DNA of 64,000 nucleotides, taken from positions 92,487 through 156,486 of the forward strand of contig NZ_JAYGII010000005.1 of assembly GCF_034931365.1 (NCBI RefSeq). Direction: 5' to 3'. Of this stretch, positions 44,573-53,538 are shown in pieces. This DNA comes from Natronospira elongata (GTDB lineage Bacteria > Pseudomonadota > Gammaproteobacteria > Natronospirales > Natronospiraceae). The notes below the pieces were generated by a model, which did not search any database, was not told the origin of the DNA, and saw nothing but the letters and a program-made list of their open reading frames with translations. The position numbers and the translations under genes are program-made. Each line of letters starts with the position of its first letter. The stretch's first letter is position 1.

Positions 44573-46468
44573 ATGCGCAGGCAATTCGATGTCATTGTTG
44601 TGGGTGGCGGTCACGCCGGCACCGAGGCCGCCCTGGCCTCGGCGCGCGCCGGTGCGCGAACCCTGTTGTTGACCCAGAATCTGGACACCATCGGTCAGAT
44701 GTCCTGCAATCCGGCCATCGGCGGCATCGGCAAGGGCCATCTGACCCGCGAGATCGACGCCCTGGGCGGAGCCATGGCCCGCGCCATTGATCGGGCCGGT
44801 ATTCAGTTTCGCACCCTCAATGCCAGCAAGGGCCCGGCGGTGCGCGCCACCCGTGCCCAGGCCGACCGCAATCTCTACCGCCAGGCCATCCGCGCCCAGG
44901 TGGAAAACCAGCCCGGCCTGTCTCTCTTCCAGCAGGGCGTCGATGACCTGATCATCGACAACGACCGGGTTAGCGGCGTGGTCACCAGCATGGGCCTGCG
45001 CTTCGAGGCGCCGGCGGTGGTGCTGACCGTGGGCACCTTCCTCGGCGGACGCATCCACGTGGGCGGCACCCAGAGCGCCGGTGGCCGCGCCGGTGACGCA
45101 CCCTCCAATGCCCTGGCCGAGAAACTCCGGGCCCGGCCCTTCCGCGTCGGCCGGCTCAAGACCGGCACGCCGCCGCGGATCGACGGGCGCTCCATCGACT
45201 TCAGCCGCCTGGAGGAACAGCCCGGCGACGATCCGGCCCCTGTCTTCTCCTATATCGGCTCGGCCGAGGAACACCCCCGCCAGGTCTCCTGCTGGATCGC
45301 GCGCACCAACGAAAAGACCCACGAGATCATCCGCGCCCACCTGCACGAGTCGCCCATGTTCACCGGCGCCATCGACGGGGTGGGACCGCGTTATTGCCCC
45401 TCGGTGGAGGACAAGGTCGAACGCTTTGCCGACAAGGATTCCCACCAGATCTTTGTCGAGCCCGAGGGCCTCGAGACCCACGAGATCTATCCCAATGGCA
45501 TCTCCACCAGCCTTCCCTTCGAGGTCCAGGCCGCCTTCGTGCGCACCGTGGCCGGTTTCGAGAATGCCCACATCACCCGCCCGGGTTACGCCATTGAATA
45601 CGATTTCTTCGATCCCCGCGATCTCAAGCCGAGTCTTGAAACGAAATTCGTGGGCGGGCTCTTCTTTGCCGGGCAGATCAACGGCACCACCGGCTATGAG
45701 GAGGCTGGCGCTCAGGGCCTGCTGGCCGGGCTCAATGCCGCCCGCCTGGTGCGTGACCAGGACAGCTGGTGTCCGCGCCGGGACGAGGCCTATCTCGGCG
45801 TGCTGGTGGATGACCTGATCACCCGCGGCGCCTCCGAGCCCTATCGCATGTTCACCAGCCGGGCCGAGCACCGCCTGCTGCTGCGCGAGGACAATGCCGA
45901 TCTGCGCCTGACCCCCATTGCCCGGGAGATGGGGCTGATCGACGACCACCGCTGGAGTGTTTTCGAGGCCAAGCGTGAGGCGGTGGAGCAGGAGAAGCAG
46001 CGCCTGAACGGGCTGTTGATCCGCCCCAATCAGGTTTCCGCCGAGGAAGCCGAGCGGGTGCTGGGCGGCAAGGGCCTGTCCAGGGAACAGCACGCGGCCG
46101 AGATCCTGCGCCGCCCGGAAGTGGATTATGCCGGCCTCACCAGCCTGGCCGCCGTGGGCGAGCCGGTGGCCGACCCGCGGGTGGCCGAGCAGGTGGAAAC
46201 CCAGATCAAGTACGCCGGCTACATCGAGCGCCAGCAACTGGAAATCGACAAGGCCCGCCGCCACGAAGACACGCCCCTGCCCGAGGATCTGGATTACTCG
46301 GCGGTGCGCGGCCTGTCCAATGAGGTCTGCCAACGTCTCGCCGAGGCCCGCCCCGCCACCCTGGGTCAGGCCGGTCGACTCCAGGGCGTCACCCCCGCAG
46401 CCATCTCCCTGCTCCTGGTCCACCTCAAGAAGCGCAAGGCCGGCTGGCGTGTGCGGCGCTCGGCCTGA
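44573..46468 (+). CDS. mnmG: tRNA uridine-5-carboxymethylaminomethyl(34) synthesis enzyme MnmG
   Basis: 631 residues from ATG 44573 with GAGGCGGGAA upstream. FAD-binding VIVVGGGHAGTEAALA at the N-terminus, CNPAIGGIGKGHL near residue 47, RCTGxP-type GTFLGGRIHVG and LKTGTPPRIDGR downstream, and the C-terminal MnmE-interacting helical region (DYSAVRGLSNEVCQRL). It acts with MnmE in tRNA U34 modification. In most gammaproteobacteria rsmG, parA and parB follow; here an unrelated subtilase does. Confidence 0.97.
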   Translation: MRRQFDVIVVGGGHAGTEAALASARAGARTLLLTQNLDTIGQMSCNPAIGGIGKGHLTREIDALGGAMARAIDRAGIQFRTLNASKGPAVRATRAQADRNLYRQAIRAQVENQPGLSLFQQGVDDLIIDNDRVSGVVTSMGLRFEAPAVVLTVGTFLGGRIHVGGTQSAGGRAGDAPSNALAEKLRARPFRVGRLKTGTPPRIDGRSIDFSRLEEQPGDDPAPVFSYIGSAEEHPRQVSCWIARTNEKTHEIIRAHLHESPMFTGAIDGVGPRYCPSVEDKVERFADKDSHQIFVEPEGLETHEIYPNGISTSLPFEVQAAFVRTVAGFENAHITRPGYAIEYDFFDPRDLKPSLETKFVGGLFFAGQINGTTGYEEAGAQGLLAGLNAARLVRDQDSWCPRRDEAYLGVLVDDLITRGASEPYRMFTSRAEHRLLLREDNADLRLTPIAREMGLIDDHRWSVFEAKREAVEQEKQRLNGLLIRPNQVSAEEAERVLGGKGLSREQHAAEILRRPEVDYAGLTSLAAVGEPVADPRVAEQVETQIKYAGYIERQQLEIDKARRHEDTPLPEDLDYSAVRGLSNEVCQRLAEARPATLGQAGRLQGVTPAAISLLLVHLKKRKAGWRVRRSA

Positions 46469-46623
46469 AAAGCCGAGCGGTGCTCGCCACGGCAACCCCC
46501 AAATTCCCCCAGCACTCTGATCATTTCTCCAGAAAATTGACTGGCATTTACCTGTCGACTACGTTTTTCTTGTTACTCGGGTAAAACAGTCGAATTCAGA
46601 CGGGTGACACGCACGCGAATTTT

Positions 46624-48024
46624 TTGCACTCCATTGAAGGGAGGGGGCATGACGACAGGCAAACATACATTGTAAGTTTTAATCGCGGTGCCGAAATCCC
46701 GGCTCACGCCATGCAAGGCCTAGTTAATGGTGTCGCCACTCAAGTCGGCGTGCAGCCAAGCCGTGTTTTTGAACATGCCCTCAAGGGATTCACCGCCGAA
46801 CTCAATCACGGACAAGCCCAGGCTCTTCGGAATAACCCCAACATTCGGGCCGTGGAGGCTAACACCAAGTTTAACCTCCATCTCGCATCTGGTGATGGCT
46901 ACGTCCAGTCCAACCCCGACTGGGGATTGGACCGTATCGCCCAGCGCGATCTACCGTTAAACGGCACCTACCAATGGGAGCTGGATGGGGAAGGTGTGCG
47001 AATCTATATCCTCGATAATGGTGTACGTGCAAGTCATCAGCGGTTTGAAGGCCGGGTAGAGCGAATCCATGATGAGTTCAACGGCAACGAAGAGGCCTAT
47101 GAAGATACTTGTCGGGACGACGAAGGCCCGGAACCCTGCCTTATCCCCTCACGTTGTAGTGTCAACTCTGGCTCCGACAGTCCGGCCAACGACGATGAAC
47201 ATTCCGTAATGGGAAACCCAAACGAGCATGGCACCATGGTCGCGGGTCTCGCTGGCGCCTCCGAATTCGGTGTCGCTCGCGGAGCTGACATTAAGGATGT
47301 CCGCGCTTTTCGCTGTGATGGACAGCAGTTCCTCTCTGAGATCATTGATGGATTGAATGCGATCGTCGCCGAAGAGCAGAGCGAGGATGGAGTAGCTATC
47401 ATAAACATGAGTTTCGGCGCCGCCGTGTCAGATCTCGATGGGAACTTCAGCCTGGAGCACGCCATAAGGCAGCTACCTGACAACATCTTGGTCGTTACAA
47501 GCGCCGGCAATGCAGGTGCGCCTGCAAGTGATTACTCCCCCGCACGCATGGAGGAAGTGCTCACCGTAGGTGGCACCGACAGTACAGATAATTTTTGGTC
47601 GGATTCCAATTCTGGCTCTGCAGTCGATATCCTCGCGCCGGCTGTTCAAGTTGAGAGCGTCGGCGCAGAAAGTGATGATCATACCCTTAAGCGTACAGGG
47701 ACTTCGCTCTCCGCACCATTGGTTGTCGGCACTGCCGCATTGTTTGCCGAGGCAGGTGGTAAAGAGATTCTCCCGGAACAGGTACGCTACTTGCTTCTGT
47801 CGGATGCAACACAAGATCGGCTATCTAACCTTACCTCTGGCACGCCCAACAAGCTTCTCTATCAAGCTGTTTCGGCGGGCAATGGCGGGGAAATTTGTCC
47901 AGACGGTGATTGCGGGGATGACGGCGACGATGAAGATGAAGATGATGACGACGACGAGACGCCGCCGCCCATTATCGATTGCCCCTACATGACGGAGGAC
48001 GGTACATGGGTGCATTGTCCGTAA
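46624..48024 (+). CDS. S8 subtilase-like peptidase with no usable start or signal peptide
   Basis: About 466 residues if read from TTG 46624; in-frame stop TAA at 46582-46584 leaves only TTG 46624. An I9-like propeptide begins at once (TYIVSFNRGAE to NIRAVEANT). The peptidase domain has the triad Asp (YILDNGVR), His (NEHGTMVAG) and Ser (GTSLSAP), oxyanion Asn (SAGNAG). The tail is acidic (DDGDDEDEDDDDDE) with Cys pairs. The only good AGGGAGGGGG-ATG (46649) is in another frame and stops after 8 codons. An N-terminal loss, frameshift or unusual start is likely. Base composition is less GC-rich than the neighbours. It overlaps the next gene by 19 bp. Confidence 0.75.
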   Translation: MHSIEGRGHDDRQTYIVSFNRGAEIPAHAMQGLVNGVATQVGVQPSRVFEHALKGFTAELNHGQAQALRNNPNIRAVEANTKFNLHLASGDGYVQSNPDWGLDRIAQRDLPLNGTYQWELDGEGVRIYILDNGVRASHQRFEGRVERIHDEFNGNEEAYEDTCRDDEGPEPCLIPSRCSVNSGSDSPANDDEHSVMGNPNEHGTMVAGLAGASEFGVARGADIKDVRAFRCDGQQFLSEIIDGLNAIVAEEQSEDGVAIINMSFGAAVSDLDGNFSLEHAIRQLPDNILVVTSAGNAGAPASDYSPARMEEVLTVGGTDSTDNFWSDSNSGSAVDILAPAVQVESVGAESDDHTLKRTGTSLSAPLVVGTAALFAEAGGKEILPEQVRYLLLSDATQDRLSNLTSGTPNKLLYQAVSAGNGGEICPDGDCGDDGDDEDEDDDDDETPPPIIDCPYMTEDGTWVHCP

Positions 48025-49856
48025 GGATTTTCCAAAGCCCCCAACATGGCATCAGCCTGGTCCTTCTGGCCGGGCTGCTGCTTGCGGGGCCGGCCGTAGC
48101 AAACAGCGACGGCGACTATGAATTTGCCTCCGGGGCCTTTCCGCCGCCTGGGTGGGGTCGCATTGGTGGCGAGATCGCCGTCGGCGAACATTTTGCGGTG
48201 GTGCCCTATCCCAATGCCCCGGGCGGTGGGGTTGGTGATGTGGGTGCCGCAATCGTTCTGGCGCCGGATGAAAACGGCCAATGGCGGACGGAATCCAACA
48301 TCCATGGGGCGGACTTCGGTTTGACCCTATCCAGTCTGATGGGACTGGGCGCGGCGATCTACGAGGATGAAATTTACCTTGGTGGTATTAATGGTGACTG
48401 GGCCGCCAGTGGCGACCGCGGCGCCGTCTATCGTTTTCGGCGGGAGCCGAGCACCGGCGAGGTAAGCTTTGAAGGGATTATCGAACGCCCCGAACCTGAC
48501 ACGGTGCATTTTGGTGGCTCGGTGGATGCCGACAGTGGCTGGCTGGCCGTGGGCGCGACCTTGGGTGAATCGACCGATATGACCGGCGCGGTCTATCTTT
48601 ATGGCTGGGAAGAGGCCACCGGCGATTGGGATTATCGGCAAAAGCTTCTGGCGCCCCAGGAAGACCGGGATGAAAAGGAAGTGACGGATCGTTTCGGTGC
48701 GATGGTGGCCCTGAGCTATCCCTGGCTGGCGGTTCTGGCCAGCACCGCTTGGGTGGAGGGTGTTGAACGGGATATCGGTGCCATCTATCTCTATCGCCAT
48801 GAGCCTGACGAGGGCTGGGTGCTTCATGACAAGGTCCATGACCAGACAACTCCGGAGGGATTCGAATTGCGCGAGACCGGCGGGGGGTTCTTTTTCGATG
48901 GAGAGCATTTACTTTTTAGTACGGTAATCCGTACCGCCGACGATGGCCTTTTCAACGAGCGGCGGCTACATGTATGGAAGAGAACGGGGCAGGGCAACGA
49001 TGCGAGTTGGGAGAAGACGGCTCAGCTGGATGATCCTGATCCGCAGGAGATGCGTGCCAATAACTTCGGATTCTCATCAGCAATCCGGGATGATCGCCTT
49101 TATGTCGGCTATCCATCAGATTCAAATGCAAGCGGCGATTTCACGGGCGCGGTCTGGATTTATGACCGAGACGAAACCGCCCCCGAGGGTTGGGTACTCC
49201 ACCAGCGGATTACCGAACCCTGGCCGAATCCCAGCCCGATTACCAGCAATAGAACAGGTTCTCGACTGGCGCTAATTGGCGAGACCGGCTTCCTCACTCG
49301 AGCATCCGGTGTCTTTCTGGACGGCAGTCAGGGCATCACCTGGATCGTGGAGCCGGACGCGCCGCCCGCCGATTTGAGCTGGTCGGATGCTGGCACGGAA
49401 TCAGGATCGCCCGCGTTTACGCAGCAGTTGCGGGTGGACAATGCCGGCGAGGCGGGGGCCACGAATGTACTGGTGCGGTTGCAGTTGCCAGAGGAGTTGA
49501 CCCTAACCGGGGCAGATGCGCCCTGCTGGTTTGATGATGATTTCGATGCCGGGGTCTGCTGGATCGAGTACATCGCCCCGGGAGATTTTCGGATCCTGGA
49601 TCTGGCGCTGGAAACAGAGGCTGATGAAGGCACGGACTTCACGCTGGACCTGCGCATTGCCGCCGACCAGCGCGAACTCTCGCCCGAGACGCGTGACGGC
49701 GCATTTTCCCTCAGCGTACCCGCCGCTGAATCAAGCTCTTCTTCCGGCTGCAGTATCGGGCGCGGGCCCTGGGAAGTGCTGATCCTCCTTAGCGCGATCC
49801 TGATCGGGCGGCGGCGGTTTGCGGCGTCCGGCCTGAACGGCGCTTACCGCGAATAA
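48006..49856 (+). CDS. FG-GAP propeller surface protein with C-terminal Cys/Arg sorting tail
   Basis: 616 residues from ATG 48006; GGAGG at 47994-47998, inside the subtilase gene, sets the start. A signal peptide (core LVLLAGLLLAG) precedes an FG-GAP-type propeller: FGGSVDADSGWLAVGA, FGAMVALSYPWLAVLA, FGFSSAIRDDRLYVGY. A beta-sandwich resembling a DUF11/CARDB unit (LRVDNAGEAGATNVLVRLQLP) follows, then a Ser run, a Cys (SSSGCSIG), a hydrophobic helix and GRRR. That tail resembles JDVT-/MYXO-CTERM sorting signals. The subtilase stop and this start overlap, so both are made together. The stop codon is inside REP pair B. Confidence 0.72.
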   Translation: MGALSVRIFQSPQHGISLVLLAGLLLAGPAVANSDGDYEFASGAFPPPGWGRIGGEIAVGEHFAVVPYPNAPGGGVGDVGAAIVLAPDENGQWRTESNIHGADFGLTLSSLMGLGAAIYEDEIYLGGINGDWAASGDRGAVYRFRREPSTGEVSFEGIIERPEPDTVHFGGSVDADSGWLAVGATLGESTDMTGAVYLYGWEEATGDWDYRQKLLAPQEDRDEKEVTDRFGAMVALSYPWLAVLASTAWVEGVERDIGAIYLYRHEPDEGWVLHDKVHDQTTPEGFELRETGGGFFFDGEHLLFSTVIRTADDGLFNERRLHVWKRTGQGNDASWEKTAQLDDPDPQEMRANNFGFSSAIRDDRLYVGYPSDSNASGDFTGAVWIYDRDETAPEGWVLHQRITEPWPNPSPITSNRTGSRLALIGETGFLTRASGVFLDGSQGITWIVEPDAPPADLSWSDAGTESGSPAFTQQLRVDNAGEAGATNVLVRLQLPEELTLTGADAPCWFDDDFDAGVCWIEYIAPGDFRILDLALETEADEGTDFTLDLRIAADQRELSPETRDGAFSLSVPAAESSSSSGCSIGRGPWEVLILLSAILIGRRRFAASGLNGAYRE

Positions 49857-49919
49857 ATTCGCGCCCACGGTGCCTATTGCCGGTGGCCACGCCACCGTGG
49901 GAGCGGATTCATCCGCGAT
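49849..49919. repeat. REP-like inverted pair B
   Basis: Arms CGCGAATAAATTCGCG-CCCACGGTGCC (49849-49874) and GCCACCGTGGGAGCGG-then ATTCATCCGCG (49891-49919), with a 16-nt spacer. The same unit as pairs A and C, in the same relative orientation. Its TAA is the stop codon of the preceding gene. Confidence 0.85.
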
Positions 49920-49979
49920 TGATCAGCTAATCCTGGCACCTCGCCAGACCGCTCAACCGCACCATCCCGACGCCTAAAC

Positions 49980-51407
49980 TCAGAAGCGCAGAATCTCGCG
50001 CTCATTGATGAACAGCACGCCATCGGCCAGCTCAATATGAATGGCCAGACCGTCATCGGTCTCCAGCAGCATGTCCTGGGCGATGGCCGCATCCAGTTGG
50101 CTGTCCATCAGGCGCAGGCTGGCTTCATCGGCCTCTTCATCCAGGGGGCCACCCAGGGTCCACATGGCCAGGGCACGACGGGCCAGTTCCCGGCTGGTGC
50201 TGAGCTGGAGTTCACCATCCATCATCCGGAACCAGGCCGCCTCGGCCAGGAAGCCTTCCAGCTGCGCACGGTCCATGGGCCGGGCCTTGGCCTGACCATC
50301 GGCCTCGATCATCCCGCCCGGCAGGCTGAGCTGGAGCTGCTGCAGGCGTAAGCCGGGTTCATGGGTGATCAGGTCCAGAATGGGTTCCATGAGTGCGCCG
50401 ATGTCCTGATCGATGCTTTCCGGATCATCCAGTCGCAGTTCACTGCTTGCCACTTGCAGGCGGGAGAGTGATTCCGGGTGCAGATTGAACAGGTCGATGT
50501 CCATCAACAGGGGACCGGCCTCGAACTCATCGGCTTGCAGGGCGTCGATTTGGATCTCGTGGCTCTGGGTCAGCAAGTCATTGCTTTCCCGGGTATCGGT
50601 CGCCCACATCAGGCCGCGCATGGTGTTGGGCCCTTCACCGGGCAGCCGCATCTCAATGGCGGCGAGGCGGAGTTCACTGCCACCCACCCAGATATCCGAT
50701 GGGCCACGGCGTTGGCTCACATCCAGCCAGGGCGATTGCAGATGGACGCCATAGCCGTCGGCGTCAGCCAGATGCAGGGCACCGCCACGCAGCCGCATGC
50801 TGACCCGGTCCAGATTGCGGTTGGCCTGGAAATCCAGCAACAACTCGCCTTCATTGACCAGCCGCAGCTCGTCTTCAACCGCGACATCGAAGGCCGCCAC
50901 CCGCAGGTGACCACGAAGACTGCCGGTCAGACCCAGGTGGGTGGTGCTTTGAAGATCAATGCCGTGCTCGCTGACGGCCGGCAGGCTGTCTCCCAGGCGG
51001 CTCTCGACCACGGCAAAACCCGGCCGCCAACGCTGGTGAAAGGGTGCGGGGGCCGTGAACGGAATCGGCCCGTGATGGACCCGCTCATCAATTTCGATAA
51101 TTGGCCCTTGCCCATCCGGCTGCTCATCCGCCCAGCCCATCTCCTGAATGAGTTCACCCAGAAAGGCGTCATCCACCTGCAGGCTGACGCGGGCGGTGGA
51201 GCTGAACCAGCCCCGCTCGAAATCCGTGACCTGGGCACTAAAGCCAGGCTCGGCGGCGAACATGGCCGACCACATCTGCTTGTAGCGGCCCTCCGCCATC
51301 ATGCCCACGCCGGCTGGCAGTACCAGCACCACCAGCAGCAGGACCAGCAACAGGCCGATCCCCATCCGCCGCAATTTCTTCTGGCTCTTGCTCTTGCCTT
51401 TGGCCAT
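49980..51407 (-). CDS. DUF945 (YdgA-like) protein
   Basis: 475 residues; ATG 51407 preceded by GGGGAAGGAGTC. A basic N-terminus (KGKSKSQKKLRR) and one hydrophobic segment (about 15-33) suggest an inner-membrane-anchored protein with a large periplasmic part. Motifs such as GRYKQMWSAMFAAEPG, VTDFERGWFSSTARVSL and VHHGPIPF (here ERVHHGPIPFTAPAPFHQRW) are typical of the DUF945/YdgA family. It is a paralog of the next upstream gene. Function of the family is unknown, with a link to swarming or the envelope suggested for some members. Confidence 0.8.
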   Translation of the reverse strand: MAKGKSKSQKKLRRMGIGLLLVLLLVVLVLPAGVGMMAEGRYKQMWSAMFAAEPGFSAQVTDFERGWFSSTARVSLQVDDAFLGELIQEMGWADEQPDGQGPIIEIDERVHHGPIPFTAPAPFHQRWRPGFAVVESRLGDSLPAVSEHGIDLQSTTHLGLTGSLRGHLRVAAFDVAVEDELRLVNEGELLLDFQANRNLDRVSMRLRGGALHLADADGYGVHLQSPWLDVSQRRGPSDIWVGGSELRLAAIEMRLPGEGPNTMRGLMWATDTRESNDLLTQSHEIQIDALQADEFEAGPLLMDIDLFNLHPESLSRLQVASSELRLDDPESIDQDIGALMEPILDLITHEPGLRLQQLQLSLPGGMIEADGQAKARPMDRAQLEGFLAEAAWFRMMDGELQLSTSRELARRALAMWTLGGPLDEEADEASLRLMDSQLDAAIAQDMLLETDDGLAIHIELADGVLFINEREILRF

Positions 51408-51495
51408 GACTCCTTCCCCGTGGCTGATTGTCTGGTGTCCCGGCCCAATCCGGGCCGTCGCAATCCCGATACTTTAGCAGGCTGCGGCCTCGGCA

Positions 51496-51523
51496 AGAAA
51501 AAACGGCCCCAAAAGGGGCCGTT
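51496..51523 (-). terminator. Rho-independent terminator between the two DUF945 genes
   Basis: Stem AACGGCCCC/GGGGCCGTT (51502-51510 with 51515-51523), AAAA loop, and on the minus strand a T-run of six to seven. It lies after the first-transcribed (51550) gene, so the downstream copy needs its own promoter or read-through. Confidence 0.88.
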
Positions 51524-51549
51524 CCATTCAGCACATTCCGGCAATGGGC

Positions 51550-52965
51550 CTAGAAATGCATCATCTCATCGCCGTTGAGTCGCAGGACCCCGTCTTCCAG
51601 CTCAACATGCAGCTCAAGCAGGCCCGCGTCCGTTTCCCGCAGCATGCCCTGATTGATGAAGCCATCGATCTGCTGATCCACCATGGTCTTCGTGTTTTCA
51701 TCCAGTTCCTCATCGGCCGCCACTCCCATCATGCTGTTGGCGAACAGTCGCTGCAGCAGTGCCCTTGAGGTGCTCAGCCGGCCATGGCCGTTGGCCAGAC
51801 GACCGAAGCGATCTTCGTTCAGGTAGGTCTCAAGCTGTTCCCGGGACAGTGGCCGTAACTGGATTTCCCCGGCACCGCTGATGCTATCGTCAAACAGGCG
51901 GGTATCCATGGAGTTCAGCGTGCTCCCCGGGCGGTGCAGGGCGACTTCGAGCAACGCGTCCAGCCAGTGATCGCTAAAGCTGTCCCCCGCCGCCTCGACA
52001 CTGTCCTCATCCAGGGCCGGGGCCTCGGCAAAGGCAAGCTGAAGATCCGCCAGGGCCTGAGGGTGAAGATTGAACAAATCATAGTCCACCGAAATGGGGC
52101 CGACCTCCAGGGCCGGGCCCGCAATGGCCCCAATGTCGACCGTGTGATTCTGTACCAGGAAATCCTCTCGATTATCAGTCAGCGCCGACCAGGCGAAATC
52201 CCTCAATTCAAATGCCGGATCCGATCCCAGCGTCCGCACGCTATCCAGACCAAACTCCACCTCACCCAGCCAGAGCTGGGCCGGACCACGGCGCTGGTCC
52301 GAGCGGCCGTCGAAACCTTCCAGAATCACGCCACCAAACTGGCTATCCTCCAGTCGCAATTCATCACTGCCCATCCTGGAGCGGATCCGCTCAAATTTCA
52401 GATTGCTCTGAATCTCGACCCGGATCACCCCTTCATTGACCAGTCGCAGACCGTCGCCGACATGGACGTCGAAAGGCATGGCGCGGAGAAAACCGTCCAC
52501 CCCGCCGAACAGGCCGAGACGAGTGCTGCTGATCACGAAGATGTCATTGTCACGGAAAAAAGGCAGTTCCGAAGCCGGCCGGGTATCCACCACCGCGAAG
52601 CCCGGCTTCAGGCGCTGATCCAGGGGCGCGGCGGAGGAAATCGGGAATGGCCCGTGATGGATCCGTTCTTCCAGATAAACCAGCGCGGTGTCACCGGGGC
52701 CGGCTTCGGCCATGCCGAACTCCAACAGCCATTCGGATGCCATTGGATCGCTGACCTCGATGCGCACCCGGCTGCGGGCATTGAACCAGCCGCGGTCGTA
52801 TTCGACCACCTCGGCCTGATAGCCCGGCTCACTGTCCAGCGCGTTTGCCCACAGCGCCTTGTAGCGATGCTCGCTCATGGTCCCAACCGCTACCGGTGCC
52901 ACCAGCACCAGCAGTACCAGGACGAGGGCACTACCCCCGAGCCAAAGCTTGAGTCGTGATTTCAT
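51550..52965 (-). CDS. DUF945 (YdgA-like) protein, paralog of the downstream gene
   Basis: 471 residues; ATG 52965 preceded by AAAAGGGGAAGAC. Hydrophobic segment at about 6-27, then EHRYKALWANALDSEPGYQAEVVEYDRGWFNARSRV and ERIHHGPFPISSAAPLDQRLKPGFAV, aligned with its neighbour's equivalent segments. Length and ending (LEDGVLRLNGDEMMHF against LADGVLFINEREILRF) match. A tandem duplication with strong divergence. Confidence 0.8.
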   Translation of the reverse strand: MKSRLKLWLGGSALVLVLLVLVAPVAVGTMSEHRYKALWANALDSEPGYQAEVVEYDRGWFNARSRVRIEVSDPMASEWLLEFGMAEAGPGDTALVYLEERIHHGPFPISSAAPLDQRLKPGFAVVDTRPASELPFFRDNDIFVISSTRLGLFGGVDGFLRAMPFDVHVGDGLRLVNEGVIRVEIQSNLKFERIRSRMGSDELRLEDSQFGGVILEGFDGRSDQRRGPAQLWLGEVEFGLDSVRTLGSDPAFELRDFAWSALTDNREDFLVQNHTVDIGAIAGPALEVGPISVDYDLFNLHPQALADLQLAFAEAPALDEDSVEAAGDSFSDHWLDALLEVALHRPGSTLNSMDTRLFDDSISGAGEIQLRPLSREQLETYLNEDRFGRLANGHGRLSTSRALLQRLFANSMMGVAADEELDENTKTMVDQQIDGFINQGMLRETDAGLLELHVELEDGVLRLNGDEMMHF

Positions 52966-53044
52966 GTCTTCCCCTTTTGTCTGTCAGTGATGGTCTGTCA
53001 ATGGAGTGAATGGGTCTTCCGCCTCCCAACGGAAGATGGGGATT

Positions 53045-53476
53045 CTACACCGCGTCGCTGTCCTTCGACAGCATCCGGGCGCGGACATGGGCGCTGGCGA
53101 TGCCGCAGGCGTCACGGCGTCCGAACCAGCGATAGCGGCGATTCCCGAACCAGCGATAGAGCCCATCCCTGAGCGGACGAGGCACGAGAATGAAGACGTA
53201 GAAAAGCGGCCAGGGCCAGCGCAGGGAGCGCAGGATTTCCAGGATGGCTCGGGAGTGGGAAAAGACCCGCTCACCCCGTATCAGCAGCACACTGTCGAGA
53301 CCGGGTGGTTTCTCAATGCCCGCCCGGGCAAGGGCGGCCTGTCCCGCTTCGGACTGCAGGGTGGCGAAATAGACCGGCCAATCCCCGCGTCGCCTGACCA
53401 CGAACGCCGCCCAGCCATTGCAGAGCACGCAATAACCGTCGAATAGCAGGATCGCGCATTCTCTCGGCCTTGCCAT
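53045..53476 (-). CDS. DCC family protein (DUF393, thiol-disulfide oxidoreductase-like)
   Basis: 143 residues. The FDGYCVLCNGWAAFVVRR motif near the N-terminus is the defining FDGxCxLC of the DCC family, and YFATLQSEAG, SHSRAILEILRSL and the RYRWFGRRDACGI end also fit. Members carry a CxxC-like pair and have been called thiol-disulfide oxidoreductase-like, although activity is mostly unproven. One possible membrane-associated segment (WPWPLFYVFILVPRPLRDGLY). It is divergent from the SLC13 transporter gene with a 62-bp gap. Confidence 0.85.
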   Translation of the reverse strand: MARPRECAILLFDGYCVLCNGWAAFVVRRRGDWPVYFATLQSEAGQAALARAGIEKPPGLDSVLLIRGERVFSHSRAILEILRSLRWPWPLFYVFILVPRPLRDGLYRWFGNRRYRWFGRRDACGIASAHVRARMLSKDSDAV

Positions 53477-53538
53477 GCTTGCACTCCTCGCGCTGCTATG
53501 ATCAGTTTGCCTGATCAGCGCTGCGAGTATTATCCCTT

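Noticed and set aside
45050..45066. CCACGTGG within mnmG as a fourth parS
   Set aside because: The outer bases (CATCCACGTGGGCG) do not continue the palindrome, so it is a chance core match.
44528..46495. A 655-codon minus-strand frame opposite mnmG
   Set aside because: Fully antisense to mnmG, Gly/Ala/Val rich without motifs; a third-position GC effect.
47880..48005. Asp-rich stretch read as a separate calcium-binding gene
   Set aside because: It is the continuous C-terminus of the subtilase frame, without its own start.
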